From contig JAQENU010000018.1 in the NCBI GenBank assembly GCA_027676805.1, forward strand, positions 1 through 9,099: a stretch of DNA of 9,099 nucleotides, written 5' to 3'. This stretch comes from Coprobacillaceae bacterium UN01-12pH3A. GTDB lineage: Bacteria > Bacillota_I > Bacilli_A > Erysipelotrichales > Coprobacillaceae. Below, in pieces: positions 1-6,145 of the stretch; within the stretch, counting starts at the first letter, position 1; each line of letters begins with the position of its first letter. The notes beneath the pieces are model-generated. The model saw nothing but the letters and a program-made list of their open reading frames with translations, was not told the DNA's origin and did not search any database. The translations under genes and the position numbers were made by a program.

Positions 1-129
1 CCTTTGAAAGGCAAGGAAGGCATGATTCAAAAGATAGATCGCCATAAGCGAATGGCCTATATACAGATGAACTTATTTAATGAAGAGACGACCGCAAAGG
101 TAGGATTAGAAATCATCAGCAAGAACTAG
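1..129 (+). CDS. loaP: LoaP-type transcription antitermination protein, C-terminal KOW domain (5' end outside window)
   Basis: Only the last 42 codons are present, read in frame from base 1 to the TAG at 127-129. The peptide begins PLKGKEGMIQKIDRHKRMAY and ends VGLEIISKN. The PLKGKE...KIDRHKR...VGLEI pattern is the KOW domain of NusG paralogues of the LoaP type. Known of the family: LoaP is a specialised NusG homologue that makes RNA polymerase read through terminators in long biosynthetic operons, and in many Bacillota its gene sits beside polysaccharide clusters. Its position just upstream of an initiating sugar transferase fits that role. The NusG N-terminal domain that contacts polymerase cannot be seen here, so the distinction from housekeeping NusG rests on the KOW sequence and the context. 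It is followed by only 29 bases containing a stem-loop and a ribosome binding site. Confidence 0.85.
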   Translation, partial: PLKGKEGMIQKIDRHKRMAYIQMNLFNEETTAKVGLEIISKN

Positions 130-146
130 CTTCTTGCTTTTATTTT
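118..146 (+). terminator. Stem-loop with T-rich tail at the loaP end, candidate intrinsic terminator
   Basis: Bases 118-125 (AGCAAGAA) are perfectly complementary to 131-138 (TTCTTGCT), with a five-base loop CTAGC, followed at 139-146 by TTTATTTT. The loaP stop codon lies in the loop. The layout is that of a Rho-independent terminator, but the stem has only three G-C pairs and the tail is interrupted by an A, so it is probably weak. It lies between an antiterminator gene and the operon it would control, which makes it a plausible read-through checkpoint. It could instead be a chance hairpin. Confidence 0.5.
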
Positions 147-158
147 GGAGGGAAGAAG

Positions 159-776
159 ATGTATCGACATTTCATGAAGAGAGGAATCGATGTCGTATTG
201 AGTGGATTAGGCATCGTGGTCTTATCTCCGGTATTTATTATAACGGCTATGATTATCAAGTATACATCACCGGGACCTGTATTGTTTAAGCAGGAACGAG
301 TAGGAAAAAATAACAAGCTGTTTAAGATTTATAAGTTTAGAAGCATGCGAATGGATACGCCGAAGGATGTACCAACGCATCAGTTAAAGAATCCGGATCA
401 GTATATTACGAAGATCGGAAAGTTTATGAGAAAGACGAGCTTGGATGAACTGCCGCAATTGTTTAATATCCTCAAAGGGGAGATGGCAGTGATAGGACCG
501 AGACCGAGCTTACCGAATCAGACGGATTTGAATGCCTTAAGAGATAAGAATGGATCGTCAAGTATTAGACCGGGATTAACGGGTTGGGCGCAGATCAATG
601 GGCGAGATGAATTAGAGATCGAAGTAAAAGCAGGATTAGATGGGGACTATGTGAAGCATATGTCTTTTTTATTTGACTGCAAGTGTTTCTTTGGAACAAT
701 CACATCAGTAATGAAGTCGGATGGGATTGTCGAGGGAGGGACAGGCGAGTTGCATAAGGAGGAAAGACCCTTATGA
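159..776 (+). CDS. Initiating sugar transferase (membrane-associated phosphoglycosyl transferase)
   Basis: This 205-residue protein belongs to the bacterial sugar transferase family (monotopic phosphoglycosyl transferases such as PglC and the catalytic part of WbaP). It would transfer a sugar-1-phosphate from a UDP-sugar to undecaprenyl phosphate on the cytoplasmic membrane face, the first step of repeat-unit assembly. Visible signs are one N-terminal hydrophobic segment (about residues 11-33) with a Ser-Pro pair at 23-24, as in the re-entrant helix of PglC. Further on are SPGP-LFKQERVG (37-49), YKFRSMR (58-64), the catalytic Asp-Glu pair at 96-97 in SLDELPQLFN, GPRP (113-116) and RPGLTGWAQINGR (137-149). 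The length matches the short PglC-like class without the extra N-terminal membrane domain of WbaP. GGAGG at 147-151 lies seven bases before the ATG. The sugar cannot be read from sequence; an N-acetylated amino sugar or a 6-deoxy amino sugar is likely. GC is higher than in downstream genes. Confidence 0.93.
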   Translation: MYRHFMKRGIDVVLSGLGIVVLSPVFIITAMIIKYTSPGPVLFKQERVGKNNKLFKIYKFRSMRMDTPKDVPTHQLKNPDQYITKIGKFMRKTSLDELPQLFNILKGEMAVIGPRPSLPNQTDLNALRDKNGSSSIRPGLTGWAQINGRDELEIEVKAGLDGDYVKHMSFLFDCKCFFGTITSVMKSDGIVEGGTGELHKEERPL

Positions 777-1552
777 AAAGGATACTGATTACAGGGAAAG
801 ACAGTTATATAGGAACAAACTTTAAAAACTATTTAGAAGTGTATCCTGAAGAGTATGAAGTCGTGGAATTAGATGTGAGAGATGAAAGCTGGAAGAACTA
901 TGACTTCACTCCATATGATGTGGTATTTCATGTAGCTGGAATTGCTCATATAAAAGAAGTAAAAGAAAATGAAGCACTATATTATAAAGTGAATCGAGAT
1001 TTAGTAATTGAACTAGCAAAAAAAGCAAAGGTAGCCGGGGTTACACAATTTATCTTTATGAGCAGTATGAGTGTTTATGGAATAAATCAAGGTGTAATTA
1101 ATTTAGATACAAAACCAAAACCGAATACCTATTATGGGAAAAGCAAGTATGAGGCAGAATTAAAGTTAAATGAGCTAGAAGATAATGGTTTTAAGATATG
1201 CGTTGTAAGACCGCCAATGGTTTATGGGGATAATAGTCCCGGAAATCTAACAAAATTAATTAAGGCAGTAAAAAAATTTCATATTTTTCCAACTATAAGG
1301 AACCAAAGAAGTTCGATTACCATAGAAAAGTTAACAGAGCAGATCAAAGAATATGTTGATTTAGAAGCAGAAGGAATATTCTTGCCACAAAATGCAGAGT
1401 ATTTATGTACATATAAAATAGTAAAAGAAAAAATGGAAGTTGAAGGAGTGTATGTTTTCTATACTTCTTTTTTCAATCTTATAATAAAAACTTTAATTGG
1501 AAAAATAAATATAATTACAAAAATATTTGGAGATTTGAAATATGAAAAATAA
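773..1552 (+). CDS. NAD-dependent sugar epimerase/dehydratase (extended SDR family)
   Basis: This 259-residue protein has an N-terminal Rossmann fold starting MKRILITGKDSYIG, with the nucleotide-binding glycines at 8 and 14, followed by VFHVAGIAH (51-59) and FMSSMSVYG (95-103). The catalytic Tyr121-x3-Lys125 lies in YYGKSK, and VVRPPMVYG (144-152) follows. This is the UDP-glucose 4-epimerase-like group often found right after the initiating transferase in Gram-positive polysaccharide loci. It probably makes the UDP-sugar used by the first transferase, but the exact reaction cannot be assigned. The start overlaps the previous stop (ATGA) and has AAGGAGG at 756-762. The protein ends at IFGDLKYEK. 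From memory, relatives continue about 15-20 residues past the equivalent point, so the C-terminus looks trimmed, while the catalytic part is complete. Base composition falls within this gene, making it a possible recombination boundary. Confidence 0.85.
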   Translation: MKRILITGKDSYIGTNFKNYLEVYPEEYEVVELDVRDESWKNYDFTPYDVVFHVAGIAHIKEVKENEALYYKVNRDLVIELAKKAKVAGVTQFIFMSSMSVYGINQGVINLDTKPKPNTYYGKSKYEAELKLNELEDNGFKICVVRPPMVYGDNSPGNLTKLIKAVKKFHIFPTIRNQRSSITIEKLTEQIKEYVDLEAEGIFLPQNAEYLCTYKIVKEKMEVEGVYVFYTSFFNLIIKTLIGKINIITKIFGDLKYEK

Positions 1553-2708
1553 ATTAGAATATATTTTGAAACATAACGAATTAATACTTTCTCTATATAA
1601 AATAATTATGAGTAGGGTATTTCGTTTTATTGGAATATTTATTAAAATTGATGATAACTTAGTTTTATTTAGCGCACATGGAAGAAAATATAATGACAGT
1701 CCGAAAGTTATTTATGAATATTTACTTGCAAACAATAAATTTAAAAATTTAAACTTCATTTGGGTATTTGATAATCCCGATAATATCTCTATCCCACAAG
1801 GGAAGAAAGTAAAAACAGACACTTTATCATATTTTATATATGCTTTAAGGGCAAAATATTGGATAACCAGTGTCAATATTGAAAGAGGTCTTAAATTTAA
1901 AAAGAAAGAGACAATATATTTAAATACATGGCATGGAATTTCCTTAAGCGTAGTTGGAAATGATTTGGGAATTCGTAATGATTACGATTGGAGTTATGTA
2001 AATTATGTATGTTATTCAGGGGAATTTGAAAAGGATATAATGAAAAGAGCTTTCAATTGTAATGATCAAAATATGATACCAACTGGTCTTCCACGTAATG
2101 ATTCTTTATATATAAATGATGTAGAAGAACTCAATTGTATAAGAAAAAAATTGAATATCCCAGATGATAAAAAAGTAATACTATATGCTCCTACTTGGAG
2201 AGATAGTGAAGATGGAGGTGACAGTTATCAATTGGCTCCCCCCATTACTTGGGAAAAATGGGAAAATGAGTTAGGAAATAAATTTGTCGTTTTATTAAGA
2301 ACCCATGTTTATACCACTAAACTTATGAATGTTAATTTCAATGATTTTGTAAGATCTGCAACAGATTATCCAGAAGTAAATGATTTACTAAAAGTTGCAG
2401 ATATATTAATTTCTGATTATTCATGTATACAATACGATTTTTCAATACTAGGAAAACCGATGATCTGTTTTGGATATGATTGGGATAACTATAGTAGAAA
2501 CCGTCCTTTTTATATAGACATGGAAAATGAATTTCCAAATGGAATTATAAAAAAAGAAGAAGATGTTCTAAATCTTATTCTGACAATGAACTATAAAATA
2601 CAGTGTGAATTATCGAAACAATTTTGCAATAAACACATCAATTATGGAGGAAATGCAACTCAGTATTGTGTAGAAAAACTATTTAGTATTCCGGGAGAGA
2701 TTGTATGA
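1542..2708 (+). CDS. CDP-glycerol glycerophosphotransferase-family protein (TagB/TagF-like)
   Basis: This 388-residue protein has the Glyphos_transf domain of teichoic-acid polymerases and primases. Motifs in order are FSAHGRKYNDSPK (43-55), LNTWHG (127-132, His131 being the WHG histidine important in TagF), PTGLPRND (180-187), ILYAPTWRD (213-221), LLRTH (251-255) and ILISDYSCIQYDF (288-300). These enzymes transfer glycerol phosphate or another polyol phosphate from a CDP-activated donor to a membrane-bound acceptor. The length equals a single catalytic domain, shorter than TagF (over 700 residues), so adding one or a few units to the repeat seems likelier than building a long chain; that is inference. 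No CDP-glycerol or CDP-ribitol synthase is present in the window. The start overlaps the upstream gene by 11 bases, with GGAG at 1529-1532. The ATGA overlap at its end couples it to the next gene. The donor polyol is unknown. Confidence 0.9.
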   Translation: MKNKLEYILKHNELILSLYKIIMSRVFRFIGIFIKIDDNLVLFSAHGRKYNDSPKVIYEYLLANNKFKNLNFIWVFDNPDNISIPQGKKVKTDTLSYFIYALRAKYWITSVNIERGLKFKKKETIYLNTWHGISLSVVGNDLGIRNDYDWSYVNYVCYSGEFEKDIMKRAFNCNDQNMIPTGLPRNDSLYINDVEELNCIRKKLNIPDDKKVILYAPTWRDSEDGGDSYQLAPPITWEKWENELGNKFVVLLRTHVYTTKLMNVNFNDFVRSATDYPEVNDLLKVADILISDYSCIQYDFSILGKPMICFGYDWDNYSRNRPFYIDMENEFPNGIIKKEEDVLNLILTMNYKIQCELSKQFCNKHINYGGNATQYCVEKLFSIPGEIV

Positions 2709-3895
2709 AAATTATGATGATTTTAAGTATGAGCCTAGAAGAAAGTGGTCCATCAATTCATCTAATAAACGATATTATTCTTGAGGGTTTAACTCATGGA
2801 CACCAAATCATAACAGTTGAAAGATCTACTAAACATTCATCGGTAGATCTAAAATTCTCTAATAATAAGAATTATACGCGATTAATTGTTAAAAATTCTG
2901 ATATTAATAAAACAAGTTTCATTAATAGATATATTGCTGAAGTAAATTATGCTAGGCAATGTAGAAAATATTATAAAGAATATCGAGATGTAGATATTGT
3001 TTTTTTACAAAGTTGCAATAATGCTTATTATCAAATTAAGCATATATCTAGGTATTTAAAAGCGCCAATAGTGTATAATGTTCAAGATATTTTTCCTAAT
3101 AATTTACTTCTCTTACCAGTTTTATCAAAGAGATCAATTATATATAAAATCCTTATACTGCTGCAGAGAAAAGCATATAAACAATCAGATTCGATTATAA
3201 CAATCTCTGAGGATATGAAGCAAACTCTAATAAATGATAAAGTTCCTAGTGAGAAAATTACTGTTATTTATAACTGGGGAAGTTATAACTCTTTGATAAC
3301 TAAAACGAATAATGAATTTATACAAAAAAACAACGTAGATATTAATAAATATAATGTTGTATATGCTGGCAATGTTGGGCGAATGCAAAATATATGGATC
3401 GTTATTAAGGCAGCGGCTTTACTGAAAAACTACCAATATATTAAGTTCTATATTATTGGGGATGGTGTTGAGAAACAGGCAATTGTAAAGTATGCAGAAG
3501 AAAATCAATTAAATAATATTTTTTTTCTTCCTATGCAAAATTCTAAATCTGCCATAAATATATATTCGATGGCAGATATAAATTTAATTCCATTAGTAGC
3601 CGGTGGAATTTACACAGCTTTACCTAGTAAAACGGCAAATTGTTTGTATTGTAGAAATACGATTATTGCTTGTATTGATGATCAATCCAAGTTTGCAAAA
3701 TTACTTGACAAAAGTAATAATTGTTATGTTGTTAATAGTAATGATAGTGAAGCTTTAGCAAATCAAATCTTAAAATGTTATGAAAATAAAGATGTCCATG
3801 ATACTAGAGAAAGCAACATATTAGAATTGTTCGATCATAAAAACGCTTATAAATACATTATACATATGGAGGAAGTAAATAATGAGTATATTTAA
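2705..3895 (+). CDS. Glycosyltransferase family 4, WbuB-like (candidate L-FucNAc transferase)
   Basis: This 396-residue protein is a GT4 (GT-B fold) enzyme. The N-terminal half begins MKIMMILSMS and contains PIVYNVQDIFP (121-131). The C-terminal donor domain has VVYAGNVGRMQ (218-228), FYIIGDGVE (248-256) and, in the donor-binding region, GGIYTALPSKTANCLYC (300-316). The NVQDIFP and ALPSKTANCLYC stretches resemble WbuB, the glycosyltransferase linked to L-FucNAc in E. coli O26, which is also encoded next to fnlA-fnlB-fnlC. Here it sits directly before capE, supporting a role in moving L-FucNAc onto the lipid-linked oligosaccharide at the cytoplasmic face. The canonical EX7E motif is not obvious, which is usual for this subgroup. 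The start forms an ATGA overlap with the previous gene and has GGGAGA at 2693-2698. The GT4 assignment is firm; the donor assignment is inference from resemblance and context. Confidence 0.85.
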   Translation: MKIMMILSMSLEESGPSIHLINDIILEGLTHGHQIITVERSTKHSSVDLKFSNNKNYTRLIVKNSDINKTSFINRYIAEVNYARQCRKYYKEYRDVDIVFLQSCNNAYYQIKHISRYLKAPIVYNVQDIFPNNLLLLPVLSKRSIIYKILILLQRKAYKQSDSIITISEDMKQTLINDKVPSEKITVIYNWGSYNSLITKTNNEFIQKNNVDINKYNVVYAGNVGRMQNIWIVIKAAALLKNYQYIKFYIIGDGVEKQAIVKYAEENQLNNIFFLPMQNSKSAINIYSMADINLIPLVAGGIYTALPSKTANCLYCRNTIIACIDDQSKFAKLLDKSNNCYVVNSNDSEALANQILKCYENKDVHDTRESNILELFDHKNAYKYIIHMEEVNNEYI

Positions 3896-4925
3896 AAATA
3901 AAATATTGTTAATTACGGGTGGAACTGGATCTTTTGGAAATGCAGTTTTAGAACGTTTTCTAAAAACTGACATTAAAGAAATTAGAATTTTTTCAAGAGA
4001 TGAATTAAAACAAGATGACATGAGACATTATTATCAAAACCAATTTCCTGTAGAAAGTAATAAACTTAAGTTTTATTTGGGCAATGTTCGAAGCATACAA
4101 TCACTAAAAGATGCTATGCATGAAGTTGATTATATTTTTCATGCGGCAGCTTTAAAACAAGTCCCATCATGTGAATTTTTTCCAGTGGAAGCTGTAAAAA
4201 CTAATGTATTAGGAACAGATAATGTATTAACTGCTGCGATAGAATGTGGCGTGAAGAAAGTAATTTGTCTTAGTACAGATAAAGCAGCATATCCAGTAAA
4301 TGCTATGGGAACTAGTAAGGCAATGATGGAAAAAGTTGTTGTTTCAAAATCAAGAATAGTTAAACCCGAACAAACAACTATTATGTGTACTCGATATGGA
4401 AATGTACTAGCCTCAAGAGGAAGCGTTATTCCCCTTTTTATTAATCAAATCAAAGAAGGAAAACCTCTAACTGTTACAGAACCCACAATGACACGTTTTG
4501 TCATGACACTAGAAGAAGCTGTTGAACTTGTCCTATTTGCTTTTGAAAATGGAGAAAGTGGAGATATCTTAGTGCAAAAGGCTCCTGCTTGCACAATAGG
4601 AGTTTTAGCGCAAGCTATTAAAGAATTATTTCATGTAGAGAATGAAATTAAAATCATTGGTATTCGACATGGTGAAAAAATGTATGAAACGCTATTGACA
4701 GATGAGGAATGTGCGAATGCTTTAGATATGGGGGGATTTTATAGGGTCCCGGCTGATAAACGTGGTTTAAACTATGACAAGTATTTTTCAAGCGGATACA
4801 AAAAATCGAATTTGAAACAATTTAATTCTCATAATACAAAATTAATGAACTTAGAAGAGCTTAAAGAGAAACTACGAACTGTACCTTTCATTATTGATGA
4901 ATTAGAAAAGTGGGATAATAGATAA
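3882..4925 (+). CDS. capE: UDP-GlcNAc 4,6-dehydratase/5-epimerase CapE (FnlA/WbjB)
   Basis: This 347-residue protein catalyses the first step of UDP-L-FucNAc synthesis: 4,6-dehydration of UDP-GlcNAc with C5 epimerisation to a 4-keto-6-deoxy-L sugar nucleotide in the cytoplasm. It has TGGTGSFG (12-19, NADP-binding), FSRDELKQDDMRH (37-49), HAAALKQVP (87-95), LSTDKAAYPVNAMGTSK (130-146) with Met142-x3-Lys146 in place of the usual Tyr-x3-Lys, CTRYGNV (169-175) and IRHGEKMYETL (261-271). Met in place of Tyr is the normal state for this dehydratase group. FlaA1/PseB, which feeds pseudaminic acid synthesis, is the close alternative. The capF and capG genes downstream and the length favour CapE/FnlA. 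The start overlaps the upstream gene by 14 bases, with GGAGG at 3868-3872. Its stop TAA shares a base with the next ATG. Confidence 0.95.
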   Translation: MSIFKNKILLITGGTGSFGNAVLERFLKTDIKEIRIFSRDELKQDDMRHYYQNQFPVESNKLKFYLGNVRSIQSLKDAMHEVDYIFHAAALKQVPSCEFFPVEAVKTNVLGTDNVLTAAIECGVKKVICLSTDKAAYPVNAMGTSKAMMEKVVVSKSRIVKPEQTTIMCTRYGNVLASRGSVIPLFINQIKEGKPLTVTEPTMTRFVMTLEEAVELVLFAFENGESGDILVQKAPACTIGVLAQAIKELFHVENEIKIIGIRHGEKMYETLLTDEECANALDMGGFYRVPADKRGLNYDKYFSSGYKKSNLKQFNSHNTKLMNLEELKEKLRTVPFIIDELEKWDNR

Positions 4926-6145
4926 TGTCTAAAATATTATTTATTAATTCGGTCTGTGGGAGTGGCAGTACTGGAAGAATATGCACTGATTTATATGATT
5001 TAGCTGAAAAAAAAGGTCATAAATGTTACATAGCCTATGGAAGAGGAAATGCACCTGAGAGTTATAATACCATAAAAATTGGTAATAAATTAGATTTATT
5101 TTCTCATGTTTTTTTTAGTAGAGTTTTTGATAGACATGGGTTTGCAAGCAAAAAGGCCACCAAAAAATTTATTCAAAAAATTGAAGATATAAATCCTGAT
5201 ATTATACATCTCCATAATCTCCATGGATACTATGTTAATATTCGCTTATTATTTAATTACTTTAAAAAAAATCCTAATATTCAAATTATTTGGACATTGC
5301 ATGATTGCTGGAGTTTTACAGGACATTGCACCTATTTTACGTATTCGAAATGTTATAAATGGATAAATAATGAATGTCAAAATTGTCAATATAAGAATAA
5401 ATATCCTCAAAGCTATTTATTAAATAATAGCCACAGTAATTACATACTTAAAAAACATTTATTTAATCAAGTCCCTAATCTGACTCTTGTAACCCCATCA
5501 AAATGGTTAGCTTCACTTGTTAAAATCTCATATTTGAAAACGTATAGAACTTTGGTAATCAACAATGGAATTGATATCAATAAATTTAAACAAAACAAAT
5601 ATGATAATAATTCGATTAGTAATTATTCTAATTATAATAAAATTATTTTAGGCGTGGCTAATGGATTTGGGGAGAGGAAAGGGCTTGATTGGTTTATTAA
5701 ACTTAGATCAGATTTACCATTAGAAATAGCTATTGTTTTAGTCGGTGTAGATAAGAAGGATAAAACTTTTATTCCATCAGATATTATAACTATTGATAAA
5801 ACGAACAATATAGATGAACTTGTTGAACTTTATTCTAAAGCAGATGTGTTTGTTAATCCAACACGTGAAGATAACTATCCAACAGTCAATTTAGAAGCGC
5901 AAGCATGTGGAACACCAGTAATTACAACAAATGTAGGAGGTAGTCCAGAAACAATATTTAATACTACAGGATTAGTTGCTGAAAATTATGATCAATTCTT
6001 AAAATATATAAAGGATGTTCTTAATAACAAATATAAATTTAATTTTACATCTATAAATCAAAAAGTAGATCGATATTTACTTTTTGATAAATATATAGAG
6101 TTATATGAGAGGATTAGAAATGAAGATATTAATAACAGGTTCTAA
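4925..6145 (+). CDS. Glycosyltransferase family 4 with cysteine-rich insert
   Basis: This 406-residue GT4 enzyme begins SKILFINSVCGSGSTGRI, a glycine/serine loop typical of this subgroup. The acceptor half contains DIIHLHNLHGYY (92-103) and TLHDCWSFTGHCTYF (124-138). The donor half contains LVINNGID (210-217), GERKGLDWF (249-257), VNPTREDNYPTVNLEA (310-325) and CGTPVITTNVGG (328-339). It would add one sugar to the lipid-linked repeat unit; donor and acceptor are unknown. Cysteines at 128, 135, 143, 151 and 154 form a cluster seen in HDCW-FTGHC relatives. In the EX7E region the position eight residues before Glu324 is Asp316, with Glu315 beside it. A low-complexity Asn/Ser/Tyr linker (about 222-239) joins the two domains. 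The start touches the capE stop (TAATG) and has only a weak AGTGGG-like site near 4909-4914, suggesting translational coupling. It separates capE from capF. Confidence 0.9.
   Translation: MSKILFINSVCGSGSTGRICTDLYDLAEKKGHKCYIAYGRGNAPESYNTIKIGNKLDLFSHVFFSRVFDRHGFASKKATKKFIQKIEDINPDIIHLHNLHGYYVNIRLLFNYFKKNPNIQIIWTLHDCWSFTGHCTYFTYSKCYKWINNECQNCQYKNKYPQSYLLNNSHSNYILKKHLFNQVPNLTLVTPSKWLASLVKISYLKTYRTLVINNGIDINKFKQNKYDNNSISNYSNYNKIILGVANGFGERKGLDWFIKLRSDLPLEIAIVLVGVDKKDKTFIPSDIITIDKTNNIDELVELYSKADVFVNPTREDNYPTVNLEAQACGTPVITTNVGGSPETIFNTTGLVAENYDQFLKYIKDVLNNKYKFNFTSINQKVDRYLLFDKYIELYERIRNEDINNRF
6107..6112 (+). promoter_or_regulatory. Ribosome binding site deciding the capF start
   Basis: GAGAGG lies seven bases before the ATG at 6120. 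The in-frame ATG at 6105 overlaps this site, has no good site of its own, and would put five residues before MKILITGSNGFIG, which is where the Rossmann fold begins. Start 6120 is therefore preferred. Confidence 0.7.

Noticed and set aside
2338..2538. Reverse-strand open frame of 66 codons
   Set aside because: Lies wholly inside the glycerophosphotransferase gene, opposite its conserved SDYS region; no ribosome binding site or recognisable domain.
3821..4021. Reverse-strand open frame of 66 codons across the GT4-capE junction
   Set aside because: Fully covered by two well-supported + strand genes; its protein shows no family motif.
3882..4925. PseB/FlaA1 (pseudaminic acid pathway) for the dehydratase
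   Set aside because: The neighbours are CapF and CapG homologues, not PseC-type aminotransferases, so the L-FucNAc pathway explains the gene better.
5581..5645. Very AT-rich low-complexity stretch as a possible promoter or repeat
   Set aside because: It is in frame and encodes the Asn/Ser/Tyr linker between the two GT-B domains; no repeat unit or -35/-10 pair is convincing.
6105..6119. Upstream ATG as capF start
   Set aside because: It overlaps the GAGAGG site that serves ATG 6120 and would add MRGLE before the conserved MKILITG beginning.
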